DNA from: Amycolatopsis rhizosphaerae
GTDB taxonomy: Bacteria; Actinomycetota; Actinomycetes; Mycobacteriales; Pseudonocardiaceae
Reading direction: 5' to 3'
NCBI RefSeq assembly: GCF_007713715.1
Contig: NZ_VJWX01000016.1
Span: forward strand, 1-34,894
Length of the DNA: 34,894 nt
The translations under genes and the position numbers were made by a program. The notes beneath the pieces are model-generated. The model was not told where the DNA came from and made no database searches. It saw nothing but the letters and a program-made list of their open reading frames with translations. Shown piece after piece: positions 1 to 7,221 of this stretch (within the stretch, counting starts at the first letter, position 1; every line of letters begins with the position of its first letter).

Positions 1-1
1 G

Positions 2-553
2 GGCAAGAACGTGCCGCTGATCGCCATGGCACACGAAATCCCTTACGTGGCCACGGCGACCGTCGCCGAGTTGCGCGACCTGGAGTACAAAGTGGAGCGT
101 GCCATGCGGTTCCGCGGGGCGCGCTACCTGCACGTGTTCGTGCCCTGCCCGCTCGGCTGGGGCTCGGCCTCGCGGGACACCATCCGGATCGCGCGCCTGG
201 TCAAGGAAACCGGGCTGTTCCCGGTGTTCGAGGCCGAGCACGGCGAAGTGGTCGGGGTGTCGAAGATCCGCCGCCCGGTGCCCGTCGAGGAGTACCTGAA
301 GCTGCAGCGCCGCTACGCGCACCTGTTCGGCCCGCAGCGCCGTGACGACGTGATCCTCCGGCTGCAGGAGATCGCGGACCGCAACATCCGGCGGTTCGGG
401 CTGCTCGCCTCGGCGGAGGAGGGCGGTGAGCTGCCCGGCAGCGCCACCGACGCCGCCGATCTGCCCCAGGGCCAGCCCGAAGCCGCGGGCCGGACCGAGG
501 AGGAGAGCAACCTCATGCGCATGCTGGCCGAAACCCACCATGGAGCACAGTGA
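2..553 (+). CDS. 2-oxoacid:ferredoxin oxidoreductase beta subunit (PorB-like), C-terminal part
   Basis: The reading frame is open from the left edge, so the start and the TPP-binding half lie outside the window. The visible 183 residues match the C-terminal part of the thiamine-diphosphate subunit of pyruvate/2-oxoacid:ferredoxin oxidoreductases: residues following GKNVPLIAMAH, a VPCPLGW motif, then an EEYLKLQRRYAHL helix. These enzymes oxidatively decarboxylate a 2-oxoacid to acyl-CoA and pass the electrons to ferredoxin. The last ~45 residues are a low-complexity acidic extension. The stop TGA overlaps the next gene's ATG by one base, so the two are probably co-translated. The substrate cannot be told from this fragment. 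Confidence 0.85.
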   Translation, partial: GKNVPLIAMAHEIPYVATATVAELRDLEYKVERAMRFRGARYLHVFVPCPLGWGSASRDTIRIARLVKETGLFPVFEAEHGEVVGVSKIRRPVPVEEYLKLQRRYAHLFGPQRRDDVILRLQEIADRNIRRFGLLASAEEGGELPGSATDAADLPQGQPEAAGRTEEESNLMRMLAETHHGAQ

Positions 554-2199
554 TGGACAAGCCGTTCGCGATCACCCTCGACGTCGGGTCCAGCCTGGCC
601 AACAGGACGGGCACCTGGCGCACCGAACGCGCCGTCCACGTCGACCGGATGCCGCCGTGCAACGACGCCTGCCCGGCGGGCGAGAACATCCAGGCCTGGC
701 TCTACCAGGCGGAAGAGGGCGGTGCGGGCTACGAGCGCGCGTGGCGGAAACTGGTGGAGGAGAACCCGTTCCCCGCGATCATGGGCCGCGTCTGCTACCA
801 CCCGTGCGAAACGGCATGCAACCGCGCTCAGCTCGACGAGGCGGTGGGCATCAACTCGGTCGAGCGGTTCCTCGGCGACCACGCGATCGACCAGGGCTGG
901 GCCTTCGACCCGCCCGCCGAACGCACCGGCAAGCGCGTGCTGATCGTCGGCGCCGGGCCGACCGGCCTGTCGGCGGCCTACCACCTCGCGCGGCTCGGGC
1001 ACGAGGTCACGATCCGCGACGCCGCTCCTCTCGCGGGCGGGATGATGCGGTTCGGCATCCCGAAATACCGGCTGTCGCGCGAGGTTCTCGACGCGGAGGT
1101 GAACCGGATCCTGGCCCTCGGCGTCACGCTGGAACTCGGCCACAAGGTCACCGATGTCGTGGCGGAGCAGGAGAGCGGCGGCTTCGACGCGGTCTTCCTC
1201 GCGGTGGGAGCCCAGGTGGGGCGCCACGCCGACATCCCGGCCGGGGAAGCCGCCCGCGTCATCGACGCGGTGTCCCTGCTGCACGGCCTGGAAGTGGGTG
1301 AGCGGCCGCTGCTGGGCCGTCGCGTCGTGGTCTACGGCGGCGGCAACACCGCGATGGACGCGGCCCGCACCGCCAAACGCCTCGGCGCCACCGACGCGAC
1401 CATCGTCTACCGCCGCACCCGCGACCGGATGCCCGCGCACGACGAGGAGGTCACCGAGGCCGAGGAGGAGGGCGTGCTGATGAAGTGGCTGTCCACCGTC
1501 AAGCACGCGGACGAGGGCGAACTCCTGCTGGAACGGATGGAACTGGACGAGACCGGATTCCCCCGGCCGACGGGCGAGTACGAGCGGCTCGCGGCGGACT
1601 CGCTGATCCTGGCCCTGGGCCAGGAAACCGATCTCTCGCTGGTCGAGGGGGTCCCCGGGGTCGAGGTGGACCGCGGGGTGGTGCAGGTCGGCCCGGACAT
1701 GATGACCGGCCGCCCGGGTCTCTTCGCGGGGGGCGACGTGGTGCCCTCCCAGCGGACCGTCACGGTGGGCATCGGGCACGGGAAACGGGCCGCCCGCCAG
1801 ATCGACGGCTGGCTGCGCGGAGGCCGGGCGCAGGCACCGGCCCGGCATGAAATGGCCACCTTCGACATGCTCAACACCTGGTACTACGCCGAAGCGCCAC
1901 GCTCGCACCGGCGGCACCTGGCACTGGCGCGGCGCCGGTCCACCTTCGAGGAGACCGTGCACGGGCTCGACGCCTCGACCGCGCTCTACGAGGCACGCCG
2001 GTGCTTGTCCTGCGGAAACTGCTTCGCCTGCGACAACTGTTACGCCGTCTGTCCCGACAACGCGGTACTGAAGCTCAGCGATGCGCCGAACGCCAACGTC
2101 AACGGGTACGCCATCGATCTGGACTACTGCAAGGGCTGCGGAATGTGCGTGTCCGAATGCCCGTCGGGCGCGATCAAAATGGTGCCGGAAAGCCCCTGA
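553..2199 (+). CDS. GltD-like FAD/NAD(P)H oxidoreductase with C-terminal 2x[4Fe-4S] ferredoxin domain
   Basis: A protein of 548 residues. The N-terminus carries the Fe-S motif of glutamate-synthase small subunits (CNDACPAGENIQAW, then CYHPCETACNR). An FAD Rossmann motif (VLIVGAGPTGLSAAYHLA) follows near residue 130 and an NAD(P)H motif (VVYGGGNTAMDAA) near 255. The C-terminus holds two ferredoxin clusters (CGNCFACDNCYAVCP and CKGCGMCVSECP). It most likely moves electrons between NAD(P)H and the ferredoxin-dependent oxidoreductase encoded just upstream. ATG 553 is preferred over the in-frame GTG at 550 because GGAG (542-545) lies 7 nt upstream. A true glutamate synthase beta subunit is less likely because of the fused ferredoxin and the PorB neighbour. 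Confidence 0.9.
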   Translation: MDKPFAITLDVGSSLANRTGTWRTERAVHVDRMPPCNDACPAGENIQAWLYQAEEGGAGYERAWRKLVEENPFPAIMGRVCYHPCETACNRAQLDEAVGINSVERFLGDHAIDQGWAFDPPAERTGKRVLIVGAGPTGLSAAYHLARLGHEVTIRDAAPLAGGMMRFGIPKYRLSREVLDAEVNRILALGVTLELGHKVTDVVAEQESGGFDAVFLAVGAQVGRHADIPAGEAARVIDAVSLLHGLEVGERPLLGRRVVVYGGGNTAMDAARTAKRLGATDATIVYRRTRDRMPAHDEEVTEAEEEGVLMKWLSTVKHADEGELLLERMELDETGFPRPTGEYERLAADSLILALGQETDLSLVEGVPGVEVDRGVVQVGPDMMTGRPGLFAGGDVVPSQRTVTVGIGHGKRAARQIDGWLRGGRAQAPARHEMATFDMLNTWYYAEAPRSHRRHLALARRRSTFEETVHGLDASTALYEARRCLSCGNCFACDNCYAVCPDNAVLKLSDAPNANVNGYAIDLDYCKGCGMCVSECPSGAIKMVPESP

Positions 2200-2323
2200 G
2201 CGCCGGCGCGGGTGGTACCTCCCGACACACGGCCGCGGCAGGCTGTGGGGACCGGCACCGTCGTGAAAACCTCCGACCGGGTCCTACCCTGACGGGAAAT
2301 TCGGTCACAAGGAGGTGATCGGC

Positions 2324-3286
2324 GTGCGCCGGTTCCTGGTGTTGTTCCTGGCCTTCGCGATCGCGGTACTGCTGGGCGGTCCCCCGTCGCAGGCGGCCGC
2401 GATCCGGCAGATCACGGGATTCGGCGGCAATCCCGGCGCGCTCCAGATGTTCGAGTACCGGCCGGACGGGCTGCCGCCGGGACGGCCGGTCGTGGTGGCG
2501 CTGCACGGTTGTACGCAGAACGCCACCGGTTACGGGCAGGGCTCGGGCTGGGTGCGGCTCGCGGACCAGGGCGCCTTCACCCTGGTACTGCCCCAGCAGA
2601 CCTCGGCGAACAATTTCAGCCAGTGCTTCAACTGGTTCCAGTCCTCGGACGTGACGCGCGGCCAGGGCGAGGTGGAATCGATCGCGCAGATGGTCCGCTG
2701 GGCGATCGCCGATTCGGGCGCCGACGCGTCACGGGTGTACGTGACCGGGCTGTCGGCGGGCGGCGCGATGACGGCGGCACTGCTGGCCACCTACCCCGAC
2801 CTGTTCGCCGGCGGCGGGATCGTGGCCGGGATCCCCTACGGCTGCGCGACCACGGCGTTGCAGGCCTACGGCTGCATGTACCCCGGCCAGGACCTCACCC
2901 CCGCGCAGTGGGCGGCGAAGGTGTTCGCGGCCTCCTCGTACCAGGGTCCCTGGCCGAGCGTGAGCATCTGGCAGGGCACCGCCGACTACACGGTGGCCCC
3001 GGCCAACGAACGGGAACTCGCCGAGCAGTGGACGGCCGTGCACGGGCTGTCCACCACCCCGTCCGCCACCGACACGGTCGCGGGCTACCCGCACGCCGTA
3101 TACCGCGATTCGTCGGGGCGGATCGCCGTGGAGACCTATGCGATCACCGGGATGGGCCACGGCCAGCCGATCGATCCCGGGACCGCCGCCGGCCAGTGCG
3201 GCCAGGCGGGCGCCTACCTGCTCGACGTGAACCTGTGCGCGGCCTGGCGCCTCGGCATGCTGTGGGGATTCCTCCCGGCTTCCTGA
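2324..3286 (+). CDS. Secreted PHA-depolymerase-family esterase (type 1 catalytic domain)
   Basis: A protein of 320 residues starting at GTG 2324. The sequence AAGGAGGTGATC at 2309-2320 is an almost complete match to the 16S anti-SD, and the GTG at 2315 lies inside it. An N-terminal hydrophobic signal peptide (VRRFLVLFLAFAIAVLLGG) ends near an SQA|AA cleavage site. The alpha/beta-hydrolase core shows HGCTQN (oxyanion region), the lipase box GLSAG (Ser144), GTADYTV (Asp221) and GMGHG (His279) as the likely triad. The cysteines probably form disulphides. The family includes extracellular short-chain polyhydroxyalkanoate depolymerases and feruloyl/acetylxylan esterases, so the substrate is uncertain. 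A long hairpin follows directly. Confidence 0.85.
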   Translation: MRRFLVLFLAFAIAVLLGGPPSQAAAIRQITGFGGNPGALQMFEYRPDGLPPGRPVVVALHGCTQNATGYGQGSGWVRLADQGAFTLVLPQQTSANNFSQCFNWFQSSDVTRGQGEVESIAQMVRWAIADSGADASRVYVTGLSAGGAMTAALLATYPDLFAGGGIVAGIPYGCATTALQAYGCMYPGQDLTPAQWAAKVFAASSYQGPWPSVSIWQGTADYTVAPANERELAEQWTAVHGLSTTPSATDTVAGYPHAVYRDSSGRIAVETYAITGMGHGQPIDPGTAAGQCGQAGAYLLDVNLCAAWRLGMLWGFLPAS

Positions 3287-3291
3287 TCCCG

Positions 3292-3329
3292 GCGTGGACC
3301 GGCGCCCCCCTGTCGGCGCCGGTCCACGC
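3292..3329. terminator. Perfect 15-bp hairpin between convergent genes
   Basis: The arms GCGTGGACCGGCGCC (3292-3306) and its exact reverse complement (3315-3329) enclose an 8-nt loop. It sits 6 bases after one stop codon and 9 bases from the opposing stop codon. A U-tract is absent on both strands, as is common in actinomycetes. It probably ends both transcripts. Confidence 0.75.
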
Positions 3330-3337
3330 GCAGGCCG

Positions 3338-3919
3338 TCAGACGACGGCTGCTGCCGCCGCGCCGGTTTTGCGCAGCGCCAACGGGGCCAGGCCCGCCAG
3401 CAGGAGCGCACCGGACAGCGGGAGCAGGTTGAGCGACACCATCGGCAGGATCGAGCCAACGCCGATCAGCACGGGGTTCCACCAGGCGATGCGGCCCCTC
3501 CGGGCCAGCAGCACCGACAACGCGGTCAGACCGACGTAGAGCAAGGGCGGCCCCGCTTGGTAGAACACCAGTTCCGCACCGGGCAGGTGGGTGAACCGGC
3601 CGGTGATCTCCGACAGGTTCGCGTGGTCCGTGGCCAGCAGGCCCGCGACGATGTCCACCCCGATCTGCACGATCGATGTGACCAGACCGATCGCGGCGAG
3701 GGCGGTCCACAGCCTGCGGGGACCGGTGGCGGGCAGTTGCCGCACCAGTCCCGCCAAGCCCACCCCCAGCAGGACCAGCCCGGCGAGGAAGGAAAGGTGC
3801 GCGGCCTGCCAGTCCAGCCCCGGGCCGTAGTGGCCGTCGCTGCGCCCGATCAGGCGCACCACCCCGTAGACGGCGAACAACACCGGTGCGGCCGGCAGGG
3901 CGATCGAAGTCGGCTTCAT
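3338..3919 (-). CDS. Integral membrane protein of unknown function
   Basis: A protein of 193 residues with about five or six hydrophobic segments (roughly residues 7-25, 42-60, 73-95, 117-138, 146-165 and 168-183) joined by short polar loops. There is no signal peptide cleavage site, no enzymatic motif and no domain I can name. Start ATG 3919 has only a weak ribosome-binding site. The gene stands alone: it is convergent with the esterase and separated from sigJ upstream by a strong terminator hairpin, so the neighbours give no functional hint. Confidence 0.7.
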   Translation of the reverse strand: MKPTSIALPAAPVLFAVYGVVRLIGRSDGHYGPGLDWQAAHLSFLAGLVLLGVGLAGLVRQLPATGPRRLWTALAAIGLVTSIVQIGVDIVAGLLATDHANLSEITGRFTHLPGAELVFYQAGPPLLYVGLTALSVLLARRGRIAWWNPVLIGVGSILPMVSLNLLPLSGALLLAGLAPLALRKTGAAAAAVV

Positions 3920-3965
3920 GCCCAGAGCCTGGCGTCCCGGTGGCGCCCCGGCATCCGGAGAAATC

Positions 3966-4004
3966 CCCCGGCCGACCCTGAACTCCGATCAGGGTCGGCC
4001 GGGG
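3966..4004 (-). terminator. 16-bp hairpin terminator after sigJ
   Basis: The arms 3966-3981 (CCCCGGCCGACCCTGA) and 3989-4004 are perfectly complementary with a 7-nt loop. It lies 34 bases beyond the sigJ stop codon on the minus strand and about 45 bases upstream of the next gene's start, so it should isolate the two transcripts. Confidence 0.75.
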
Positions 4005-4038
4005 CGCGGTTCAGGCCCTTGTCCACTTCGGACAGCCG

Positions 4039-4935
4039 TCAGCGCAGGGTCAGCGGGACCTCGACTCCGAAGCGGGTCAGTTTCCCCGGATTGCGGACGT
4101 AGTACAGGCCGGTGATGCCGGAGCCGTCGACCCGGGTCGCCATGACCCCGTCGACCTCGCCGTCCACCAGGACGACGAGTGCCGGGTTGCCGTTGACCAC
4201 GGTCGAGGCGGTGGTGAACTCGACACCGGTCTTGGCGAGACCGCCCAGGATGTAGCGGACCAGCTTCCCGGCACCGGCGACCGGTCGCAACGCGGCCTGC
4301 TTGACCCCGCCACCGTCGCTCACCAGGACGACATCGGGGGCGAGCACGTCCAGAAGGCCCTGCAGGTCCCTGGTTTCGAGCGCGCGCCGGAACGAGTCCA
4401 GAACCGCCCTGCTCTGGCTCGCGGAGACCGTCTCGCGAGGGCGGCGGGCATCGACGTGCTTGCGGGCGCGGTGCGCGATCTGGCGGACGGCCACCGGCGT
4501 CTTGCCGACGGCGGCCGCGATCTCGTCGTAGCCGAAATCGAAGACCTCGCGCAGCACGAACACGGCGCGCTCGGTCGGCGACAGCGTCTCGAGAACGAGC
4601 ATCATCGCCATCGACACGCTCTCGGCGAGCTCGGCGTCCTCGGCCACATCGGGGGCGGTGAGCAGCGGCTCGGGCAGCCAGGGACCGACATACGCCTCCT
4701 TGCGGCGCGTCAGGGCGCGCAACCGGTTCAACGACTGCCTGGTCGTGATCCGGACCAGGTAGGCGCGCTGGTCGCGTACCCGCCCCAGGTCGACCTCGAC
4801 CCACCTCAACCAGGTTTCCTGGAGGACGTCTTCGGCGTCGGCCGCCGATCCGAGCATCTCGTAGGCGACGGTGAAGAGCAGGTTCCGGTGAGCGACAAAA
4901 GCCTCGGTCGCCTGGTCGGTGGTGTGCTCGCTCAA
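4039..4935 (-). CDS. sigJ: ECF41-family RNA polymerase sigma factor (SigJ type) with SnoaL-like C-terminal domain
   Basis: A protein of 298 residues. Sigma region 2 is at about 12-75 (MLGSAADAEDVLQETWLRW) and region 4 at about 115-165 (LSPTERAVFVLREVF). A C-terminal SnoaL/NTF2-like domain covers about 170-295. The ECF41 signatures are visible: WLPEP in the linker, DGGG in the C-terminal domain, and NPGKL near the end (NPDKL in the family). In ECF41 proteins this extension acts as a built-in regulator instead of a separate anti-sigma factor. Start TTG 4935 is chosen because AAGGAG lies 11 nt upstream and no nearer in-frame ATG or GTG exists. A much longer open frame runs upstream through doxX but is not coding. 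It follows the DoxX gene by 29 nt, and an ECF41-type promoter precedes that operon. Confidence 0.9.
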   Translation of the reverse strand: MSEHTTDQATEAFVAHRNLLFTVAYEMLGSAADAEDVLQETWLRWVEVDLGRVRDQRAYLVRITTRQSLNRLRALTRRKEAYVGPWLPEPLLTAPDVAEDAELAESVSMAMMLVLETLSPTERAVFVLREVFDFGYDEIAAAVGKTPVAVRQIAHRARKHVDARRPRETVSASQSRAVLDSFRRALETRDLQGLLDVLAPDVVLVSDGGGVKQAALRPVAGAGKLVRYILGGLAKTGVEFTTASTVVNGNPALVVLVDGEVDGVMATRVDGSGITGLYYVRNPGKLTRFGVEVPLTLR

Positions 4936-4964
4936 GTCCCCGCCCTCTCCTTCATCGCGTCGCG

Positions 4965-5348
4965 TCAGGCGGAGAACGGCGCGAGGGTGAAGCGGCCCCA
5001 GGCGACGAACACCGCAAGAGCGAGATAGATCAGGTTCAGCGCCACGAGGTTGAACTGGCCGAGGCGGCCATGGGTGACCATCGCGCCGATCATAAGCAGG
5101 ATCCAGCAGACGGCGGTCACCGGCACCAGAACCGGTGCGATGCCGACCACGGCGGGCAGGACCAGGCCCGCCGCGGCCAGGAGTTCCAGGACCCCGAGCG
5201 TCCTGAGGAAGCCGCTGCCGACGCCCGCGATCCATTCCGCACCGCGGGCCGCGGCCAGTTTCTCCTTGGGCATGAAGCTCTTGGTGATGCCGCCGCCCAG
5301 GGCGACCACGGCGAGCAGTCCGCCGGCGATCCACAGCGCGATGTTCAC
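4965..5348 (-). CDS. DoxX-family membrane protein
   Basis: A protein of 127 residues with four hydrophobic helices, a short basic loop after helix 1 (MPKEKLAAARG) and the compact form typical of DoxX/DoxD-like proteins. The biochemical role of actinobacterial DoxX members is mostly unclear; some associate with redox or stress functions. The GTG start at 5348 has GGAGGAGAG just upstream. It is the first gene of a two-gene operon with the ECF41 sigma factor and lies about 30 bases behind an ECF41-type promoter. It is therefore probably the conserved target and partner of that sigma factor, in the position often held by carboxymuconolactone decarboxylase, oxidoreductase or epimerase genes. Confidence 0.85.
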   Translation of the reverse strand: MNIALWIAGGLLAVVALGGGITKSFMPKEKLAAARGAEWIAGVGSGFLRTLGVLELLAAAGLVLPAVVGIAPVLVPVTAVCWILLMIGAMVTHGRLGQFNLVALNLIYLALAVFVAWGRFTLAPFSA

Positions 5349-5383
5349 GAGTCTCTCCTCCGTTTCGAAGCGTTTGACCTCAA

Positions 5384-5410
5384 GACACCGCCCACCCCTT
5401 CGTTGTGACA
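5384..5410 (-). promoter_or_regulatory. ECF41-type promoter of the doxX-sigJ operon
   Basis: Read on the minus strand, TGTCACA (5410-5404) is followed by exactly 16 bases and then TGTC (5387-5384). The described ECF41 promoter is TGTCACA-N16-CGTC, so only one base of the -10 differs. The position, about 35 bases upstream of the doxX GTG, fits an autoregulated operon. Confidence 0.75.
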
Positions 5411-5517
5411 GAAGTGAGGCAGGTCACCCGAAGGTCTTGGGGCGAGTCTGGTTCTCCGCGCCTCGTGTGGCCGCCGTGCCGAGGTGCGGGCTCAGCCGAC
5501 AACAAGGAGGTCCTGAC

Positions 5518-5610
5518 GTGAAAATGATCAATCGCGGTAAATCCCACCGGGTGATATCCGGTTATTGTTTTTCCGATGGTTCACCCGAATTGGCTCGAAC
5601 GTGCGTGTGA
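5518..5610 (+). CDS. Possible 30-residue small protein with an optimal ribosome-binding site
   Basis: AAGGAGG (5504-5510) lies 7 nt upstream of GTG 5518, an ideal arrangement, and opens a 30-codon frame beginning VKMINRGKSHRVISGYCF. The frame is markedly less GC-rich than anything around it (TAT, TGT, TTT and AAA codons). No family is recognisable. It could be a real small protein, a leader peptide, or the surviving 5' end of a decayed gene whose next fragment lies at 5633. Confidence 0.35.
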   Translation: MKMINRGKSHRVISGYCFSDGSPELARTCV

Positions 5611-5632
5611 ATTTTCCGATAGGTCGAACCTC

Positions 5633-5795
5633 GTGACCGATACATCCGTTTTTCCCGAGGCGTGGCGGCTGTCGGATGGGCAGTTGGCCGAGGCCGTGCG
5701 CGCCTGGGAGGCGGAGCAGCGGCGACGGGTGGCGATGACGCCCAGCAGCCGTATCGGGGAGGCCGGTCCACCGGGCACGGTTGAGCACACAGGTC
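5633..5795 (+). pseudogene. Possible N-terminal remnant of a 13E12/DUF222 HNH-type protein
   Basis: From GTG 5633 the frame reads VTDTSVFPEAWRLSDGQLA followed by EAVRAWEAEQRRR, which resembles the first helix of DUF222/13E12-repeat HNH proteins (LSDxELxEALRAAE). The resemblance then stops. The frame remains open into the opposite-strand permease gene, where it is only antisense. No C-terminal HNH domain is present, so a truncated relic is more likely than a working gene. An unrelated short hypothetical protein is the alternative. Confidence 0.3.
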
Positions 5796-6815
5796 CTATT
5801 CAGGGGACGTCTCGTCCCCTGCTGGGCGCCACCGGTCGTCCAGCCGCCCCACCCGCCATACGAGGAGCGCGACCAGCCAGGCGAGCACGAACAGCCCCAC
5901 CAGCCAGTAGCCCAGCCGGTTCAGGTCGATGTCCACTTCGGACACGAGCCCGGCCAGCTGGACGGTGCCGATCGCGAGCGCGGCGGTCACCGACAGCGCG
6001 GTGAGCACCAGGTTGTAGTAGATCTTGCGCACCGGCTGGGACAGTGCCCAGCCATAGGCGAAGTTCATGAACGAACCGTCGATCGTGTCGAACAGCGTCA
6101 TGCCAGCGGCGAACAGCACCGGCAGGCACACCACGGCGTACCATGGCAGGCCCGCCGCCCCGCTGGTCCCTGCCACCACCAGCAGCGCCACCTCGGTCGC
6201 GGTGTCGAACCCCAGCCCGAACAGCAGGCCCACCGGGTACAGCTGCCACGGCCTGGTGATGCCCCCGGTGACCCGGCCGAACACCCGGTTCGCCAGCCCG
6301 CGGTTGTCCAGGTGCCGCTCCAGTTCCGCTTCGTCGTAGTCGCCGCGGCGCAGGCGACGGAACACCTTCACGATGCCGACGAGGATCACCGCGTTCAGCC
6401 CGGCGATCAGGTACAGGAAACCGCCGGAGATGGCCGCCCCGAACACCCCGGCCACGCGGTGCAGGTGCTCGTCCGTGGCCACGGCCCGCACCCCGAGGCC
6501 CAGCAGCACGCACAGCGCGAACACCACCGAGGAATGCCCCAGCGCGAACCAGAACCCCACCGACAGCGGCCGCCGCCCCGCCGACATCAGCCGGCGGGTG
6601 GCGTTGTCGATCGCCGCGATGTGGTCCGCGTCGAACGCGTGCCGCATGCCCAGGGTGTAGGCGGTCACGCCGATGCCGACCCCGAAGGTCTGCGGCCCCA
6701 GGGAAAGATGGCGCGGCACCACCAGGAACAGCAGCATGCCCCATCCGGTCAGGGTGAGCCCCGCGATCACCGCGGCCATTCCCGCGATCCGGGTCCACTC
6801 CGGCCTGGTCAGCAT
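5796..6815 (-). CDS. HoxN/HupN/NixA-family nickel/cobalt permease
   Basis: A protein of 339 residues with about eight membrane helices. The family signature RHAFDADHIAAIDN is at residues 58-71 in helix II (the HX4DH metal-selectivity motif is H59, D64, H65). The second signature FWFALGHSSVVF and the third LGFDTATEVALL are also present. These secondary transporters import Ni2+ or Co2+ with high affinity. It is the last gene of a tight operon: its ATG is one base after the DUF779 stop (TGACATG), behind aldehyde dehydrogenase. A nickel/cobalt importer is an unexpected partner for those genes, and metal choice cannot be told from sequence. The C-terminal codons overlap a small hairpin. Confidence 0.9.
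   Translation of the reverse strand: MLTRPEWTRIAGMAAVIAGLTLTGWGMLLFLVVPRHLSLGPQTFGVGIGVTAYTLGMRHAFDADHIAAIDNATRRLMSAGRRPLSVGFWFALGHSSVVFALCVLLGLGVRAVATDEHLHRVAGVFGAAISGGFLYLIAGLNAVILVGIVKVFRRLRRGDYDEAELERHLDNRGLANRVFGRVTGGITRPWQLYPVGLLFGLGFDTATEVALLVVAGTSGAAGLPWYAVVCLPVLFAAGMTLFDTIDGSFMNFAYGWALSQPVRKIYYNLVLTALSVTAALAIGTVQLAGLVSEVDIDLNRLGYWLVGLFVLAWLVALLVWRVGRLDDRWRPAGDETSPE
5801..5821 (-). terminator. Small perfect hairpin at the end of the permease gene
   Basis: CAGGGGACG (5801-5809) and CGTCCCCTG (5813-5821) pair with a 3-nt loop. The hairpin lies inside the last codons of the permease gene, just before its TAG stop. It may contribute to termination of the aldehyde dehydrogenase operon, but there is no U-tract. 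Confidence 0.4.
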
Positions 6816-6816
6816 G

Positions 6817-7221
6817 TCACCCTCCGGTGGGCAGGGGCGGTTCGGCGGCGATGCGGTCCGCTTCTTCGTCGGTGAACAGTCTCGACCTTACGAGGAAGCG
6901 CACGCCTTCCGGCGCCTCCAGGGAGAACCCGCTCCCCCGCCCCGGCACCACGTCGACGGTCAGGTGGGTGTGCTTCCAGTACTCGTACTGGTCGGCGCTC
7001 ATCCAGAACGGCGTGCCCCGGACCTCGCCGAGCAGCACGTCGCTGCCGCCCACCCGGAAATCACCGCGCGGGTAACACATGGGCGCGCTGCCGTCGCAGC
7101 ACCCGCCCGACTGGTGGAACATCACCGGCCCGTGCCCGGCCACCAGCCGGTCCAGCACCTGCCCGGCGGCGGGGGTGAGCCGCACCCGTTCGACGCGGCC
7201 CACCCCGTGCCCGTGGTCCAT
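6817..7221 (-). CDS. DUF779 family protein
   Basis: A protein of 134 residues. It contains the family's cysteine-rich stretch (MFHQSGGCCDGSAPMCYP) and a conserved YEYWKHTHLTVDV segment. DUF779 genes commonly sit beside aldehyde dehydrogenases in actinobacteria (for example Rv0459 beside Rv0458, from memory). The three clustered cysteines suggest metal or thiol chemistry, perhaps helping the dehydrogenase, but the function is not established. Its ATG (7221) overlaps the dehydrogenase TGA by one base, so translation is coupled. A longer upstream frame overlaps the dehydrogenase and is not used. Confidence 0.85.
   Translation of the reverse strand: MDHGHGVGRVERVRLTPAAGQVLDRLVAGHGPVMFHQSGGCCDGSAPMCYPRGDFRVGGSDVLLGEVRGTPFWMSADQYEYWKHTHLTVDVVPGRGSGFSLEAPEGVRFLVRSRLFTDEEADRIAAEPPLPTGG

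Noticed and set aside
313-1962. 549-codon minus-strand open frame opposite the flavoprotein gene
   Set aside because: Antisense shadow; the plus strand carries intact FAD, NAD(P)H and Fe-S motifs.
2315-2323. Upstream GTG start for the esterase
   Set aside because: It lies inside the Shine-Dalgarno sequence; GTG 2324 has correct spacing.
4936-5334. Longer N-terminus for the sigma factor from the in-frame open region upstream
   Set aside because: It would overlap doxX entirely in another frame and is not sigma-like; TTG 4935 with AAGGAG gives a family-length protein.
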